A DNA stretch of 64,000 nucleotides from Pedobacter frigiditerrae (GTDB lineage Bacteria > Bacteroidota > Bacteroidia > Sphingobacteriales > Sphingobacteriaceae), in contig NZ_JAVTSS010000002.1 in NCBI RefSeq assembly GCF_032678705.1, positions 310,001-374,000 of the forward strand, read 5' to 3'. Positions 17,914-26,943 of this stretch are shown piece after piece (the first letter of the stretch is position 1; each line of letters opens with the position of its first letter). The position numbers and the translations under genes were made by a program. The notes under the pieces are model-generated. The model saw only the letters and a program-made list of their open reading frames with translations, did not search any database and had not been told where the DNA came from.

Positions 17914-17983
17914 ATTGACTATTGACTATTGACTATTGACTATTGACTATTGACTATTGACTATTGACTATTAACTATTAACT
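17914..17983. repeat. Heptanucleotide tandem array, 10 copies
   Basis: Eight perfect copies of ATTGACT (17914-17969) are followed by two of ATTAACT (17970-17983). The array fills most of the gap between the Sco-like gene and DUF420 and overlaps the last bases of the Sco-like stop codon. Each unit carries TGA on plus and TAG on minus, so stops occur in all six frames. The start of DUF420 is 32 bases away. Confidence 0.95.
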
Positions 17984-18686
17984 ATCGCCCGTCCCTCATA
18001 TTTCTCAATTCCTCAGCAACTAACACTTTTATTTCATCATCTAGTTTTGATAGTGCTTCTTGATTTGTTGCTTCATAATAACCCCTTACCCTATGTTGCG
18101 AATCTAATAATACGAACATATTACTAAAGGTAAATTTGGCTTTGCCACTTTCAACTACCTTTAAGGCATCTAATAGCAATCCATTTTTGATAAGGTTGTT
18201 TACTTGAGCGCTATCACCTGTTAACAAATCCCATTTCCCAGGATTTGCTGATATCCTTTTAGCATATTCGCTTAAAACTGTCGGCGTATCATACTGGGAA
18301 TCTATACTTAATCCTATAAAATGAACCATGGTGTTTTTTTCATACACACTAGCAAAGGTAGCCATCGCTTTATTTGCAAATTCTACACCACTAGCTCCAT
18401 TAGTATAAAATAGATTTAACAATACTATTTTCCCTTTATAGTTATCCCAAGTTAATGTGTCAGCTTTTTGATTTACTAATTTGAAATCTTCAATAACATG
18501 ATAAACTGTATCTGGAATTTGTTTACCTCTAACTGTATGAAAGGTTGGCGCTACTTTTTTAGGGCCATAAATAGCTAATGGTTTATATCTATTTTTGCCT
18601 TTTTCTTGTAGTAAATAATATAAAAATCCCGGTACCGCTAAAATGGTTACCAGGATTAATATCTTTTTAATTGGATTATATTTCAT
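17982..18686 (-). CDS. SCO1/SenC family protein lacking the copper ligands
   Basis: 234 residues: an N-terminal membrane anchor (about 8-26) and a thioredoxin-like SCO domain (about 55-220; NYKGKIVLLNLFYT, VHFIGLSIDSQYDTP, MFVLLDSQHRVRGYY). In SCO proteins the CxxxC motif follows this strand, but here the residues read N96-GAS-G100 with no Cys in the domain. The downstream conserved His reads Phe (TFS, about 187) in place of DHS. All three copper ligands are absent while the fold is intact. It is encoded 5 bases after subunit IV, so a role near oxidase assembly is likely, but it cannot carry copper in the usual way. Confidence 0.85.
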   Translation of the reverse strand: MKYNPIKKILILVTILAVPGFLYYLLQEKGKNRYKPLAIYGPKKVAPTFHTVRGKQIPDTVYHVIEDFKLVNQKADTLTWDNYKGKIVLLNLFYTNGASGVEFANKAMATFASVYEKNTMVHFIGLSIDSQYDTPTVLSEYAKRISANPGKWDLLTGDSAQVNNLIKNGLLLDALKVVESGKAKFTFSNMFVLLDSQHRVRGYYEATNQEALSKLDDEIKVLVAEELRNMRDGR

Positions 18687-18691
18687 CTAGC

Positions 18692-19060
18692 TTATGGCAG
18701 TTGAGGCATATGGTCATGGATATAACCACCTTCAATCAGCATTAAAACAATGAAATAAATAATAAATATAAAAGAAACCGATAATGCCAATTGCAATCCA
18801 AGTTTCTCAAATTTTAAGTGCATAAAATAAGCCACAATATAAAAAGCTTTCAATAATGTTAAAGCAATATAAAGTGAGTTACCGATTAAAATTGCATGAT
18901 CTCCAAAGTAACCAGCTGGTTTAATCCATAATGCAATGATAAACTCAATAACAGTAATGAATAACAGGATAAAAAATACTTTCCAGATTCTACCTTTAGT
19001 CATTCCCTCGTGGTCACCATGACCGTGATCTTCTGTTGTATGTACGTTATGTTCTGACAT
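18692..19060 (-). CDS. Cytochrome c oxidase subunit IV family protein
   Basis: 122 residues with three membrane segments (about 27-47, 54-76, 85-108), as in prokaryotic subunit IV (CyoD/COX4). The N-terminus is His-rich (HNVHTTEDHGHGDHEG). It lies 24 bases after the larger subunit III. Its likely role is stabilising the oxidase. Confidence 0.9.
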   Translation of the reverse strand: MSEHNVHTTEDHGHGDHEGMTKGRIWKVFFILLFITVIEFIIALWIKPAGYFGDHAILIGNSLYIALTLLKAFYIVAYFMHLKFEKLGLQLALSVSFIFIIYFIVLMLIEGGYIHDHMPQLP

Positions 19061-19084
19061 GATAATATTTTAAAAGAATTATAA

Positions 19085-19792
19085 TTAAACTAAATAGAAG
19101 AATGTAAATACAAACACCCAAACTAAATCTACAAAGTGCCAGTATAAACCAACTTTTTCTACCATTAAATAATGACCACGTTTCTCGAATGTTCCATTAA
19201 TAGTCATACATAAAATGATGATATTAATAATTACACCACTAAATACGTGAAAACCGTGAAAACCTGTGATAGTAAAGAACAAATTTGCAAATTGTTGTGC
19301 TGCAACTGTAGAAACAGGTCCAGTAAAGAAATGAGTTAATTCTTCAGCAGCAGGGATGGTTCCCCACCAAAAGCCTTCATGATGTAAATGAGTCCATTCT
19401 ATTGCTTGACAGCCTAAGAACATGAAACCACCAATAATGGTAGCTACCATCCACCATATTACTTCTTTCTTAGCTCTTCTATGTCCAGCTTCTACCGCCA
19501 AAACCATAGTTACAGAACTCATGATCAAAATAAAAGTCATGATACCTACAAAAACCAAAGGGTAACCGTGATCTGCTATGCCAGGTATAGATTGAAAAAC
19601 CAAATCTGGCGATGGCCAAGTAAATTTAGTGAAACGTTGTGCACCATAATAAACCAATAATGATGAGAATGTGAAGGCATCTGATAATAAGAAAAACCAC
19701 ATCATTATTTTACCATATTCTACCGACCATGGCGAACGTCCGCCTGCCCATGGAGTAGTTTTAACTTGGTCTAATTTCGATAATGAATCCAT
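19085..19792 (-). CDS. Cytochrome c oxidase subunit III (larger copy)
   Basis: 235 residues, about six to seven membrane segments. Subunit III hallmarks include WFFLLSDAFTFSSLLVYYGA in the first helices, FLGCQAIEWTHL, and the C-terminal FHGFHVFSGVIINI followed by WHFVDLVWVFVFTFFYLV. It is one of two adjacent subunit-III-family genes; the other (192 residues) lies 31 bases upstream in the operon. Two such subunits are usual for Bacteroidota caa3-type oxidases. Confidence 0.93.
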   Translation of the reverse strand: MDSLSKLDQVKTTPWAGGRSPWSVEYGKIMMWFFLLSDAFTFSSLLVYYGAQRFTKFTWPSPDLVFQSIPGIADHGYPLVFVGIMTFILIMSSVTMVLAVEAGHRRAKKEVIWWMVATIIGGFMFLGCQAIEWTHLHHEGFWWGTIPAAEELTHFFTGPVSTVAAQQFANLFFTITGFHGFHVFSGVIINIIILCMTINGTFEKRGHYLMVEKVGLYWHFVDLVWVFVFTFFYLV

Positions 19793-19823
19793 TTAGTAAT
19801 AGTATAATAGTTTGTTAAAAAAT

Positions 19824-20402
19824 CTAACTGTTCAAAAGTAAAAAAACATACAGATATATCCATAATATATCTATAAAATGCCAAAAAATCGAAGTAATTT
19901 CTTGACGATAAACCGCTTTCTCTGTTGGAATGTTCTTATAGGAACCAACCAAGCTATTTAATATGAAGCAAATCCCTGCAAATATGTGAAAAACATGAAA
20001 TAATGATAACACATATATCATTGAAATAGCAGCGTTGTTATTGATAAAAAACGCTCCCGTTGCTTTAAGTGTATTCCAAGCGTCAAACTGCAGAGCCCCG
20101 AATACAAGACCTAGTATTAAGGTAATCCATAAAAATAATTGTTGACTTGCCTTATTACCATTCCTAAGTGCTCTTGAAGCCAAATAAAGTGTAATACTGC
20201 TCGCTACTAATACTGCCGTACTATAAATAAATGCATCTGGCAATACCAATCCATGTCCCTTGCCTTTAGAGGCCGAGAAAACGATGTAATAACTTGTCCA
20301 TCCACCAAACATAATAGTTGATGAAACAACGAATAACCAAACCACAAACTTTTTGGCTTTAGCGTCAAATTTTATCTCTTGTTGTTGCAAAGCAAGCTCC
20401 AT
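19824..20402 (-). CDS. Cytochrome c oxidase subunit III (smaller copy)
   Basis: 192 residues, five predicted membrane segments. The C-terminal motif FHVFHIFAGICFIL then FWHFIDILWIYLYVFLLL is the same family signature as in the neighbouring subunit III, but the N-terminal part is shorter. It starts 10 bases after ctaB. It may act as a second subunit III or a subunit III-like assembly protein. Confidence 0.9.
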   Translation of the reverse strand: MELALQQQEIKFDAKAKKFVVWLFVVSSTIMFGGWTSYYIVFSASKGKGHGLVLPDAFIYSTAVLVASSITLYLASRALRNGNKASQQLFLWITLILGLVFGALQFDAWNTLKATGAFFINNNAAISMIYVLSLFHVFHIFAGICFILNSLVGSYKNIPTEKAVYRQEITSIFWHFIDILWIYLYVFLLLNS

Positions 20403-20412
20403 TTAAGTATTG

Positions 20413-21318
20413 TTAAACAATTAAATCAAATAATAAAACCAATTGTACCAAAGGGATGTAAAAGAAAGAACAGAACATCACTTTTCTAGCACTTGGCAAA
20501 TCCATCTTTATCATCATCTGGTAAGCAAAATAACTAAATAGCAAACCTGCTATTATTGATACTCCTGCTATATAATATCCACCAAAACCCAAAAATGTTG
20601 GCAATAAACTTACAGGTATTAAAATCAGTGTACTGACAAATGTAAATACAGCACTCGTTTTATCTCTTTTTTTAGTAGGTAATAACCTAAATCCTGCCTT
20701 TTTATAGTCATCATCCAATACCCAAGCAATGGCCCAAAAATGAGGAAACTGCCAAACAAATTGTATCAGGAATAAAATAATTGCTATTTGATAATCTACA
20801 GGTACATAACCAATTTCAGACTGGCCGCCAATAGCAGCAATGTAACCAATAAGCGGAGGTAGAGCACCTGGAATTGCGCCTACAAAAACCGAAATTGGGG
20901 ATTTTTGCTTTAATGGGGTATATGCAAAAGCATAAAGTAAAATAGAAAACACAGAAATAAGCCCTGTTTCTAAATTAAGTTTACCTAGTAACCAAGTACC
21001 TGCAATGCCCATAATCAATCCCAAAACCAAGCCCTGACCAGTCGTCATTCTACCAGCTGGCATCGGACGGTCTTTGGTTCTGGTCATCAATTTATCTAAA
21101 TCTACTTCAATGATTTCGTTAAAACAGTTAGCTGCACCAGTAACTAAAAATCCCCCTACAATTAATATCAACCAATTATCCCAGTTAATTCCAGCTGCGA
21201 TTCCTCTGTCAATCTGTATTTTAGATCCAATTAAAAAAGTAACTGAAGCAGAAAACACGACTAAAAATGTTAGTCTGAATTTGATCAATTTCGAGAAGTC
21301 TGAAAAAAACTGTTTCAA
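20413..21318 (-). CDS. ctaB: Protoheme IX farnesyltransferase (heme O synthase)
   Basis: 301 residues, about nine membrane segments of the UbiA prenyltransferase family. The first Asp-rich motif is NCFNEIIEVDLDKLMTRTK followed by DRPMPAGR. A second, WVLDDDYKKAGFRLLP, is the heme O synthase signature. It farnesylates heme B to heme O, the substrate of CtaA. It lies 24 bases downstream of ctaA in the same operon. Confidence 0.96.
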   Translation of the reverse strand: MKQFFSDFSKLIKFRLTFLVVFSASVTFLIGSKIQIDRGIAAGINWDNWLILIVGGFLVTGAANCFNEIIEVDLDKLMTRTKDRPMPAGRMTTGQGLVLGLIMGIAGTWLLGKLNLETGLISVFSILLYAFAYTPLKQKSPISVFVGAIPGALPPLIGYIAAIGGQSEIGYVPVDYQIAIILFLIQFVWQFPHFWAIAWVLDDDYKKAGFRLLPTKKRDKTSAVFTFVSTLILIPVSLLPTFLGFGGYYIAGVSIIAGLLFSYFAYQMMIKMDLPSARKVMFCSFFYIPLVQLVLLFDLIV

Positions 21319-21334
21319 TTTTTTAATTGGTTAA

Positions 21335-21351
21335 TCCCGAAGCTATCGGGA
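21335..21351. repeat. Hairpin TCCCGA-N5-TCGGGA over the ctaA stop codon
   Basis: A 6-bp perfect inverted repeat whose 5-base loop contains the TAG of ctaA. It is next to a TTAATTGG-type spacer. There is no T tract, so it is not a typical terminator. Confidence 0.5.
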
Positions 21352-22407
21352 AGGTTTGTAAGTTGCCGTACGGTAAACTAATAAGTATAAATAATATTGT
21401 AGGCTAAATAATATGGTTGCAAATAAAATATGTATGGCTTGTGCGTAAGGTGGTAATGATAAATAAGAAAGTATAAACCCAGCAGCTATTTGTATAATTA
21501 AAATAACCATGATATAATTAGCCGTCATTAAAGGCCAAGCTTTACCGCTAAATCTATCAATCACCATTTTATAAACTATAAAATTACAAACCGCTACCAA
21601 AATGGCTAAATCTCTATGCCATGAAAAAACAGAACCAACTCTATTAACCCAAGTGTTCCTTGCTCCAAAATTTAAAGATTTTGCAATTGTATCTATGCTT
21701 TCTCTAACTTCAGTTCCTAAAACTATTTGCCCAATGGTAATAATTATTGTAAAAGCTAAAAATCCTTTGAGCCACAAAATACGATACATGATCACACTTC
21801 TTTCTTTATGCAATTGCTTAGCATAATTGTAAGTGTATATCAATATTGCTAAAATAACTAAAGCTAATAACATGTGTACTGTTACCACCCATTGCGTTAA
21901 ATTAGTAGACACCACTATTGAACCTAACCAGCCTTGGTAACCCACAATTAATATATTCAGTAAACTTAATACTACAATTCGCTTTGCTGTCTTTTTATAA
22001 ACAAAAGAGTAAATCGCTACTAATATTAAAAATATACCCAAAATTGCACCCACCAACCTATTAGCATATTCAGTCCAGGTTTTAGCTGGATTAAATTCTT
22101 CTGGCACAATAATGCTTTGATCGTGTCTAATGCTATTTGCCAACTCAGTTTTGCCCATACTTTCTAAGTATTTAGCAAACTTTTCATTCTTTTTAATTCT
22201 ACCCGCAACATATTTCTCTTTATAATCAGCTGGTAAATCTTTAACCGAAGTTGGTGGTATATATTGATCAAAACATTTAGGCCAATCAGGACATCCCATT
22301 CCAGAACCAGTACTGCGAACTATACCACCAGCCAAAATAACCAGTAGCGTTACAATAATAGTAATGAAGTTTAATCTTATAAATCTATTTTCAGATTTAG
22401 CAATCAT
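21343..22407 (-). CDS. ctaA: Heme A synthase (COX15/CtaA)
   Basis: 354 residues, eight membrane segments. Recognisable features are the first helix with GGIVRSTGSGMGCPDWPKC, the heme-ligand His motifs EYANRLVGAILG, VTVHMLLALV, FSWHRDLAILVA and AIHILFATIL, and TQWVVT. It converts heme O to heme A. The gene follows a terminator after subunit I, so it either has its own promoter or is expressed by read-through. Confidence 0.95.
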   Translation of the reverse strand: MIAKSENRFIRLNFITIIVTLLVILAGGIVRSTGSGMGCPDWPKCFDQYIPPTSVKDLPADYKEKYVAGRIKKNEKFAKYLESMGKTELANSIRHDQSIIVPEEFNPAKTWTEYANRLVGAILGIFLILVAIYSFVYKKTAKRIVVLSLLNILIVGYQGWLGSIVVSTNLTQWVVTVHMLLALVILAILIYTYNYAKQLHKERSVIMYRILWLKGFLAFTIIITIGQIVLGTEVRESIDTIAKSLNFGARNTWVNRVGSVFSWHRDLAILVAVCNFIVYKMVIDRFSGKAWPLMTANYIMVILIIQIAAGFILSYLSLPPYAQAIHILFATILFSLQYYLYLLVYRTATYKPSR

Positions 22408-22423
22408 TGGGTGTGATGGATTT

Positions 22424-22474
22424 AAAAAAACAAGGTATCTGTTGCAAGCTATTTTTAACTTCAGCAGATACCTT
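22424..22474 (-). terminator. Terminator between oxidase subunit I and ctaA
   Basis: A perfect 10-bp stem (AAGGTATCTG at 22432-22441 and CAGATACCTT at 22465-22474), extended by about three further pairs including a wobble, is followed on the minus strand by T7 (A tract 22424-22430). It lies 30 bases after the subunit I stop and 17 before ctaA, so it splits the respiratory block in two. Confidence 0.85.
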
Positions 22475-22503
22475 ATTCTATATTATAAACAAGTTTAACT
22501 TGC

Positions 22504-24390
22504 TTATTCTGCTTCTTCTTGAGTTGGCTTATTAACAGCTTCCCAATCTTTTTGAACTTTTTCTGCTTCAGCGTTTCCTTCAAAGTCATGAGGTAAATTA
22601 GAACTCATTGTTTGAGAGAAAGGAACTGTTTGCGGAATGAAATCTTGTTCTGCACCTGGCTTGCTATAATCATATGGCCAACGATATACTGTTGGGATTT
22701 CTCCTGGCCAGTTTCCATGTAAATGTTCTACAGGTGTAGTCCATTCTAAAGTATTAGCTTCCCAAGGATTTTGAGGTGCTTTTTTGCCTTTAAATATCGA
22801 ATAGAAAAAGTTAAACAAGAAAGCTACTTGTGCTAAAGCAGCAACAATTGCAGCCCAAGTTACAAATACGTTAACTGTTAACCATTTGTTCATGAATTCA
22901 AACTCTGTAAACGCATAGTAACGACGAGGCACACCATCTAAACCTAAAAAGTGTAGCGGGAAGAATACCAAGTAGGCACAGATAAATGTTAACCAAAAAT
23001 GTAAATAACCCAATTTGGCATTCATCATTTTTCCAAACATTTTAGGGAACCAGTGATAAACACCTGCAAGCATACCAAAAATCGCTGCTGAACCCATTAC
23101 CAAGTGGAAGTGGGCAACTACAAAGTAAGTATCGTGTAAGTTAATATCTAATGCAGCATTACCTAAGAAAATACCAGTTAAACCACCTGAGATAAAGAAT
23201 GAAACTAAACCAATAGCAAATAACATTGCTGGTGTAAATCTAATATTACCTCTCCATAAAGTAGCTAAGTAGTTAAAGGTCTTAACAGCTGAAGGAACCG
23301 CGATAATCAAGGTTGTGATCATGAATACACCACCTAGTAAAGGATTCATACCTGTAACAAACATATGGTGACCCCAAACGATGAATGATAAAGTTGTAAT
23401 ACCAATCAATGAATAAATCATCGCATGGTAACCAAAGATTGGTTTCCTTGAGTTTACCGAGATAATCTCAGATGAAATACCCAAAGCTGGCATGATTACA
23501 ATATATACCTCAGGGTGACCTAAGAACCAAAATAAATGTTGCCATAAAATTGGAGAACCACCCTCGTTTGGAAGTACTTGAGTACCCATTACGATATCTG
23601 ATAAGTAGAAACTTGTACCGAAACTACGGTCGAAGATTAATAACACAACACCAGCAACTAATACTGGGAATGATAAAATACCTAAGATAGCTGTTAAAAA
23701 GAATGCCCAGATTGTTAAAGGCATTTTCCAAAGATCCATACCTTTAGTACGCATGTTTAATACTGTAGTAACGTAGTTGATACCACCCATTAATGATGAT
23801 GCTACAAACAATACCATGCTAACTAACCATAGCGTCATACCCATTCCAGAACCCGGAATTGCAGTAGGAACAGCTGATAGTGGTGGATAAATTGTCCAAC
23901 CCGCACTTGCAGGACCCGTTTGTATAAAGAATGAAGCCATCATGATTACACAAGCACTGAAGAAGAACCAGTAAGAAAGCATATTCAAAAATGGTGAAGC
24001 CATATCTCTAGCTCCTACTTGCAAGGGTATTAACAAGTTACTAAAAGTACCACTTAACCCTGCTGTTAACACAAAGAATACCATGATGGTACCGTGAATC
24101 GTTACTAAGGCTAAATAAAAGTCTGGTTTAATTCTACCACCTTCAGCCCATTTGCCTAAAAATGTTTCTAAAAGAGGGAAACTTTTATCTGGCCAAGCCA
24201 ATTGAAGTCTAAATAATATAGATAATCCCATTGCAATAACTGCCATTATGATACCAGTTATTAAAAACTGTTTAGCAATCATTTTGTGATCCTGACTAAA
24301 TACGTATTTAGTTAAGAACGTTTCGTGGTGATGACCGTGATCATCGTGACTATCGTGGTGGTGTGTATCTTGTAGTGATATAGTTGACAT
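22504..24390 (-). CDS. ctaD: Cytochrome c oxidase subunit I
   Basis: 628 residues, 12 or more membrane segments. CuB and heme ligands are in HLFWFLGHPEVYIVIMP (including the cross-linking Tyr), GHHMFVTGMNP and LHDTYFVVAHFHLVMG. The NLLIPLQVGARDMASPFLN segment is also typical. The N-terminus is extremely His-rich (HHHDSHDDHGHHH). It catalyses O2 reduction coupled to proton pumping. It is last before the terminator at 22424-22474, and the subunit II gene lies 21 bases upstream. Confidence 0.97.
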   Translation of the reverse strand: MSTISLQDTHHHDSHDDHGHHHETFLTKYVFSQDHKMIAKQFLITGIIMAVIAMGLSILFRLQLAWPDKSFPLLETFLGKWAEGGRIKPDFYLALVTIHGTIMVFFVLTAGLSGTFSNLLIPLQVGARDMASPFLNMLSYWFFFSACVIMMASFFIQTGPASAGWTIYPPLSAVPTAIPGSGMGMTLWLVSMVLFVASSLMGGINYVTTVLNMRTKGMDLWKMPLTIWAFFLTAILGILSFPVLVAGVVLLIFDRSFGTSFYLSDIVMGTQVLPNEGGSPILWQHLFWFLGHPEVYIVIMPALGISSEIISVNSRKPIFGYHAMIYSLIGITTLSFIVWGHHMFVTGMNPLLGGVFMITTLIIAVPSAVKTFNYLATLWRGNIRFTPAMLFAIGLVSFFISGGLTGIFLGNAALDINLHDTYFVVAHFHLVMGSAAIFGMLAGVYHWFPKMFGKMMNAKLGYLHFWLTFICAYLVFFPLHFLGLDGVPRRYYAFTEFEFMNKWLTVNVFVTWAAIVAALAQVAFLFNFFYSIFKGKKAPQNPWEANTLEWTTPVEHLHGNWPGEIPTVYRWPYDYSKPGAEQDFIPQTVPFSQTMSSNLPHDFEGNAEAEKVQKDWEAVNKPTQEEAE

Positions 24391-24411
24391 AATAAGGGCT
24401 CTCCAGTATTA

Positions 24412-25638
24412 TTATTTTTTTAAAGCGATTTGATTTGTTTTTACAGTATCCTTTGCAGTTGTATCAGCTTTTGCTGGTGCTGCAACTGGTTCAGCAATTA
24501 CAGGAAGATTAAATGCTTTTCTTAAATCATTTGTTAGGTAAGGGGTTTGTTTAATAACCCAAGCATCATACTCTGCTTGAGTAACAACTCTTACAGGTTT
24601 CTGCATATTATAGTGGTTTGTTCCGCAAATTTTAGCACAAAGCAATAAATATTTAAAACTAGGGTCGTTTGTTTTAACCTTCATTTGTTCTGTAGTGATG
24701 GTTGGCGTGAATTCGAAATAAGAAGTCATACCTGGAACAGTATTTAATTGCACTCTAAAATGAGGCATGTAAAAACTATGTAATACATCTTTACTAGTTA
24801 GAATAAAACGTACTGCCTTATTCACTGGTAAAACAATCTCATCACCAATTTGATCATCCAAACTGTTCTTATCTGCAAAATCAATACCTAAAGCGTTAAT
24901 AGCTGTTATTTTTTTGTAGCTCTTTTTACCTACAATACCATCAGCTCCAGGATAGCGAATGTCCCATTGGAATTGAGAAGAAGTTACTTCAATGCTTAAA
25001 GGTTTGTTTTTTGGATCTTCAATTTTATAGAATATTGATCTCCATGTTAAGAAACCCATTAATACCAATACTGTCAATACAACAGCAGGAACAAATGTCC
25101 AGATTTTTTCAATTAAATTATTATGAGGGTAGTAATAAGCTTTTCTTTTTGAATCACTTTTGTAGAAATATGCAAAAGCAAATAATGCAATGTGAGTTAA
25201 AATAAATACAATAGTTGTAATAATCAATGTGATGTTAAACATTTGATCAATCTTCTCGCCATGTTCTGATGCTGCCTCAGGTAAAAGCATATCACCATGC
25301 ACTGTATATTCCCAATATACACCGTATAAACCTACTACTAAAAATACGGCGAAAAGTATTCCATTAACTTTGTCCCAGTTAATTGATTGTTTGCCTTGGG
25401 TTTCTTGCGTTAATTCATAAACTCTTAATGCCTTACCAACTATTGCAATGAACAAACACAACAACAAGAACAGCAATATATAGAATAAGGTCGATTTATA
25501 GATCGGTCCCATATCTACTGGTTTAGCCGTAGCGGCAGCGGCTGCTTCTTGAGCGAAAGCACTGGTATTTGCAAACACAGTAATTAATACTGCTAAAGCC
25601 GCCATTGTTTTATTACCTATTAATTTTTTTAAACTCAT
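24412..25638 (-). CDS. ctaC: Cytochrome c oxidase subunit II
   Basis: 408 residues, longer than many subunit II proteins. It has a signal-like segment (1-29), an extra pair of membrane segments (about 50-70 and 95-115), two more segments before the CuA domain (about 135-160 and 178-200), then the cupredoxin domain about 215-370. CuA ligands are seen in VLHSFYMPHF and CAKICGTNHYNM (two Cys, His, Met). The residue between the Cys is Lys-Ile instead of Glu-Ile/Leu; that ligand is a backbone carbonyl, so function is not excluded. No fused cytochrome c domain is present; electrons probably come from ActA/ActE. Confidence 0.96.
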   Translation of the reverse strand: MSLKKLIGNKTMAALAVLITVFANTSAFAQEAAAAATAKPVDMGPIYKSTLFYILLFLLLCLFIAIVGKALRVYELTQETQGKQSINWDKVNGILFAVFLVVGLYGVYWEYTVHGDMLLPEAASEHGEKIDQMFNITLIITTIVFILTHIALFAFAYFYKSDSKRKAYYYPHNNLIEKIWTFVPAVVLTVLVLMGFLTWRSIFYKIEDPKNKPLSIEVTSSQFQWDIRYPGADGIVGKKSYKKITAINALGIDFADKNSLDDQIGDEIVLPVNKAVRFILTSKDVLHSFYMPHFRVQLNTVPGMTSYFEFTPTITTEQMKVKTNDPSFKYLLLCAKICGTNHYNMQKPVRVVTQAEYDAWVIKQTPYLTNDLRKAFNLPVIAEPVAAPAKADTTAKDTVKTNQIALKK

Positions 25639-25699
25639 TTTCTTAAATTAGTACGTGGTACTTTTTTAATATTAAATTATATAATCTTAAACCTATCTA

Positions 25700-26929
25700 T
25701 TACAAATGGTGGTTTAAACTTTCTTGTAAAAACGGATGATTTTTAGCAATCAATGGTTTTTTGCTTAAAGCAGTTAATACAGTAAACGTAAACAAACCAA
25801 CAAACCCTAAAGCAGTTCCAATTTCAATGATACCGAAACCAGCACCATCTTTAGTCCCAAACTCAAATACACCTGGCATGATCATTTGGTAATAATCTAC
25901 CCAGTGACCACAAAGAACAACAATACATACTGCCAATAAAACATTCTCACTTCGCTTATTGTCACGATCCATTAACAATAATAATGGTGATAAGAAGTTC
26001 ATGATTAAGTTAATATAGAACCAAGCTTCGTAGTTATTGAAACGTTTGTAGAAATATACAGTCTCTTCAGACATGTTTGCATAGTAAATCAATAAGAATT
26101 GAGCAAACCATACATAAGTCCAGAAAATAGAGAAACCAAAGATAAACTGTCCTAAGTTGTGCAAGTGGCTATTATTAACCCAACTCATATAACCAGCTTT
26201 TCTTAACAAGATAATGATTACAGCAATTGTAGCTAAACTACTTACCCACATTGCAGCGAAGTTATACCAACCAAACATGGTTGAGAACCAGTGAGCTTCT
26301 AGTGACATGATCGTATCGAATGCAAATATCGGCGTAGTAAATCCGTAGATAACTAAGAATATACATGAGTATTTAAAGCTCTTTTGGTAAGAAGTTAATC
26401 CTCCATTTAAGTCTTCATTATAAGACCATTTAGTAACAAAATAAGCAAATAAGCTATATGCACCTAAGAAAACTACTTGTCTTCCCATAAAGAATGGCAC
26501 ATTTAAAAATGCAGATTTACCATCGATTAACTTGTCGTAATGTGGAGAATTAGGGTCAGTTAATCCTGGTGCATTCCAGTGATGATACAAGTTATGAGTG
26601 TACAAGCCTAAGCCTACAACAACCAATAAAATGATTACAGCAATTGGCAAAGTTTTAGCCATTGCTTGAGGTACGCGAAGAATAGAGGCAGACCATCCTG
26701 CTTGTGCAACGAATTGAACAGCTAAGAAGAAAGCTCCAGACATACATACACAGGCAAAATAATATGCCATAAGTAACAGGTTGGCAAAAGTACGTTCGTG
26801 ACTTACTTCATCTCCCATAAAACCATAAGCAATAGCACCAATACCCACAAGGATACCGATAATGCTTAAGGCTTTAACCTTTCCTGTAAACTCAAATTGT
26901 TCACTTAAATTATAATGATGAGTTCCCAT
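25700..26929 (-). CDS. actF: Alternative complex III subunit ActF (quinone-binding membrane subunit)
   Basis: 409 residues, about ten membrane segments, NrfD/PsrC-like. It starts with a short cytoplasmic stretch (MGTHHYNLSEQFEFTGK). It is related to ActC but shorter. In alternative complex III the two NrfD-like subunits form the membrane part where quinol is bound. It lies between actE and subunit II with small gaps, which supports co-expression of the complex and the oxidase as a supercomplex. Confidence 0.93.
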   Translation of the reverse strand: MGTHHYNLSEQFEFTGKVKALSIIGILVGIGAIAYGFMGDEVSHERTFANLLLMAYYFACVCMSGAFFLAVQFVAQAGWSASILRVPQAMAKTLPIAVIILLVVVGLGLYTHNLYHHWNAPGLTDPNSPHYDKLIDGKSAFLNVPFFMGRQVVFLGAYSLFAYFVTKWSYNEDLNGGLTSYQKSFKYSCIFLVIYGFTTPIFAFDTIMSLEAHWFSTMFGWYNFAAMWVSSLATIAVIIILLRKAGYMSWVNNSHLHNLGQFIFGFSIFWTYVWFAQFLLIYYANMSEETVYFYKRFNNYEAWFYINLIMNFLSPLLLLMDRDNKRSENVLLAVCIVVLCGHWVDYYQMIMPGVFEFGTKDGAGFGIIEIGTALGFVGLFTFTVLTALSKKPLIAKNHPFLQESLNHHL

Positions 26930-26943
26930 TTAATTTGCTTTTC

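Noticed and set aside
17914..17983. Possible CRISPR array at the heptamer repeats
   Set aside because: The unit is 7 bases with no spacers and no cas genes nearby.
19085..20402. The second subunit III gene as a recent duplication or pseudogene
   Set aside because: The two proteins are clearly diverged in sequence and length and both frames are intact; the pair is usual in Bacteroidota.
24412..25638. Loss of CuA function because the Glu between the two Cys is replaced
   Set aside because: This ligand acts through its backbone carbonyl, and the Cys, His and Met ligands are all present.
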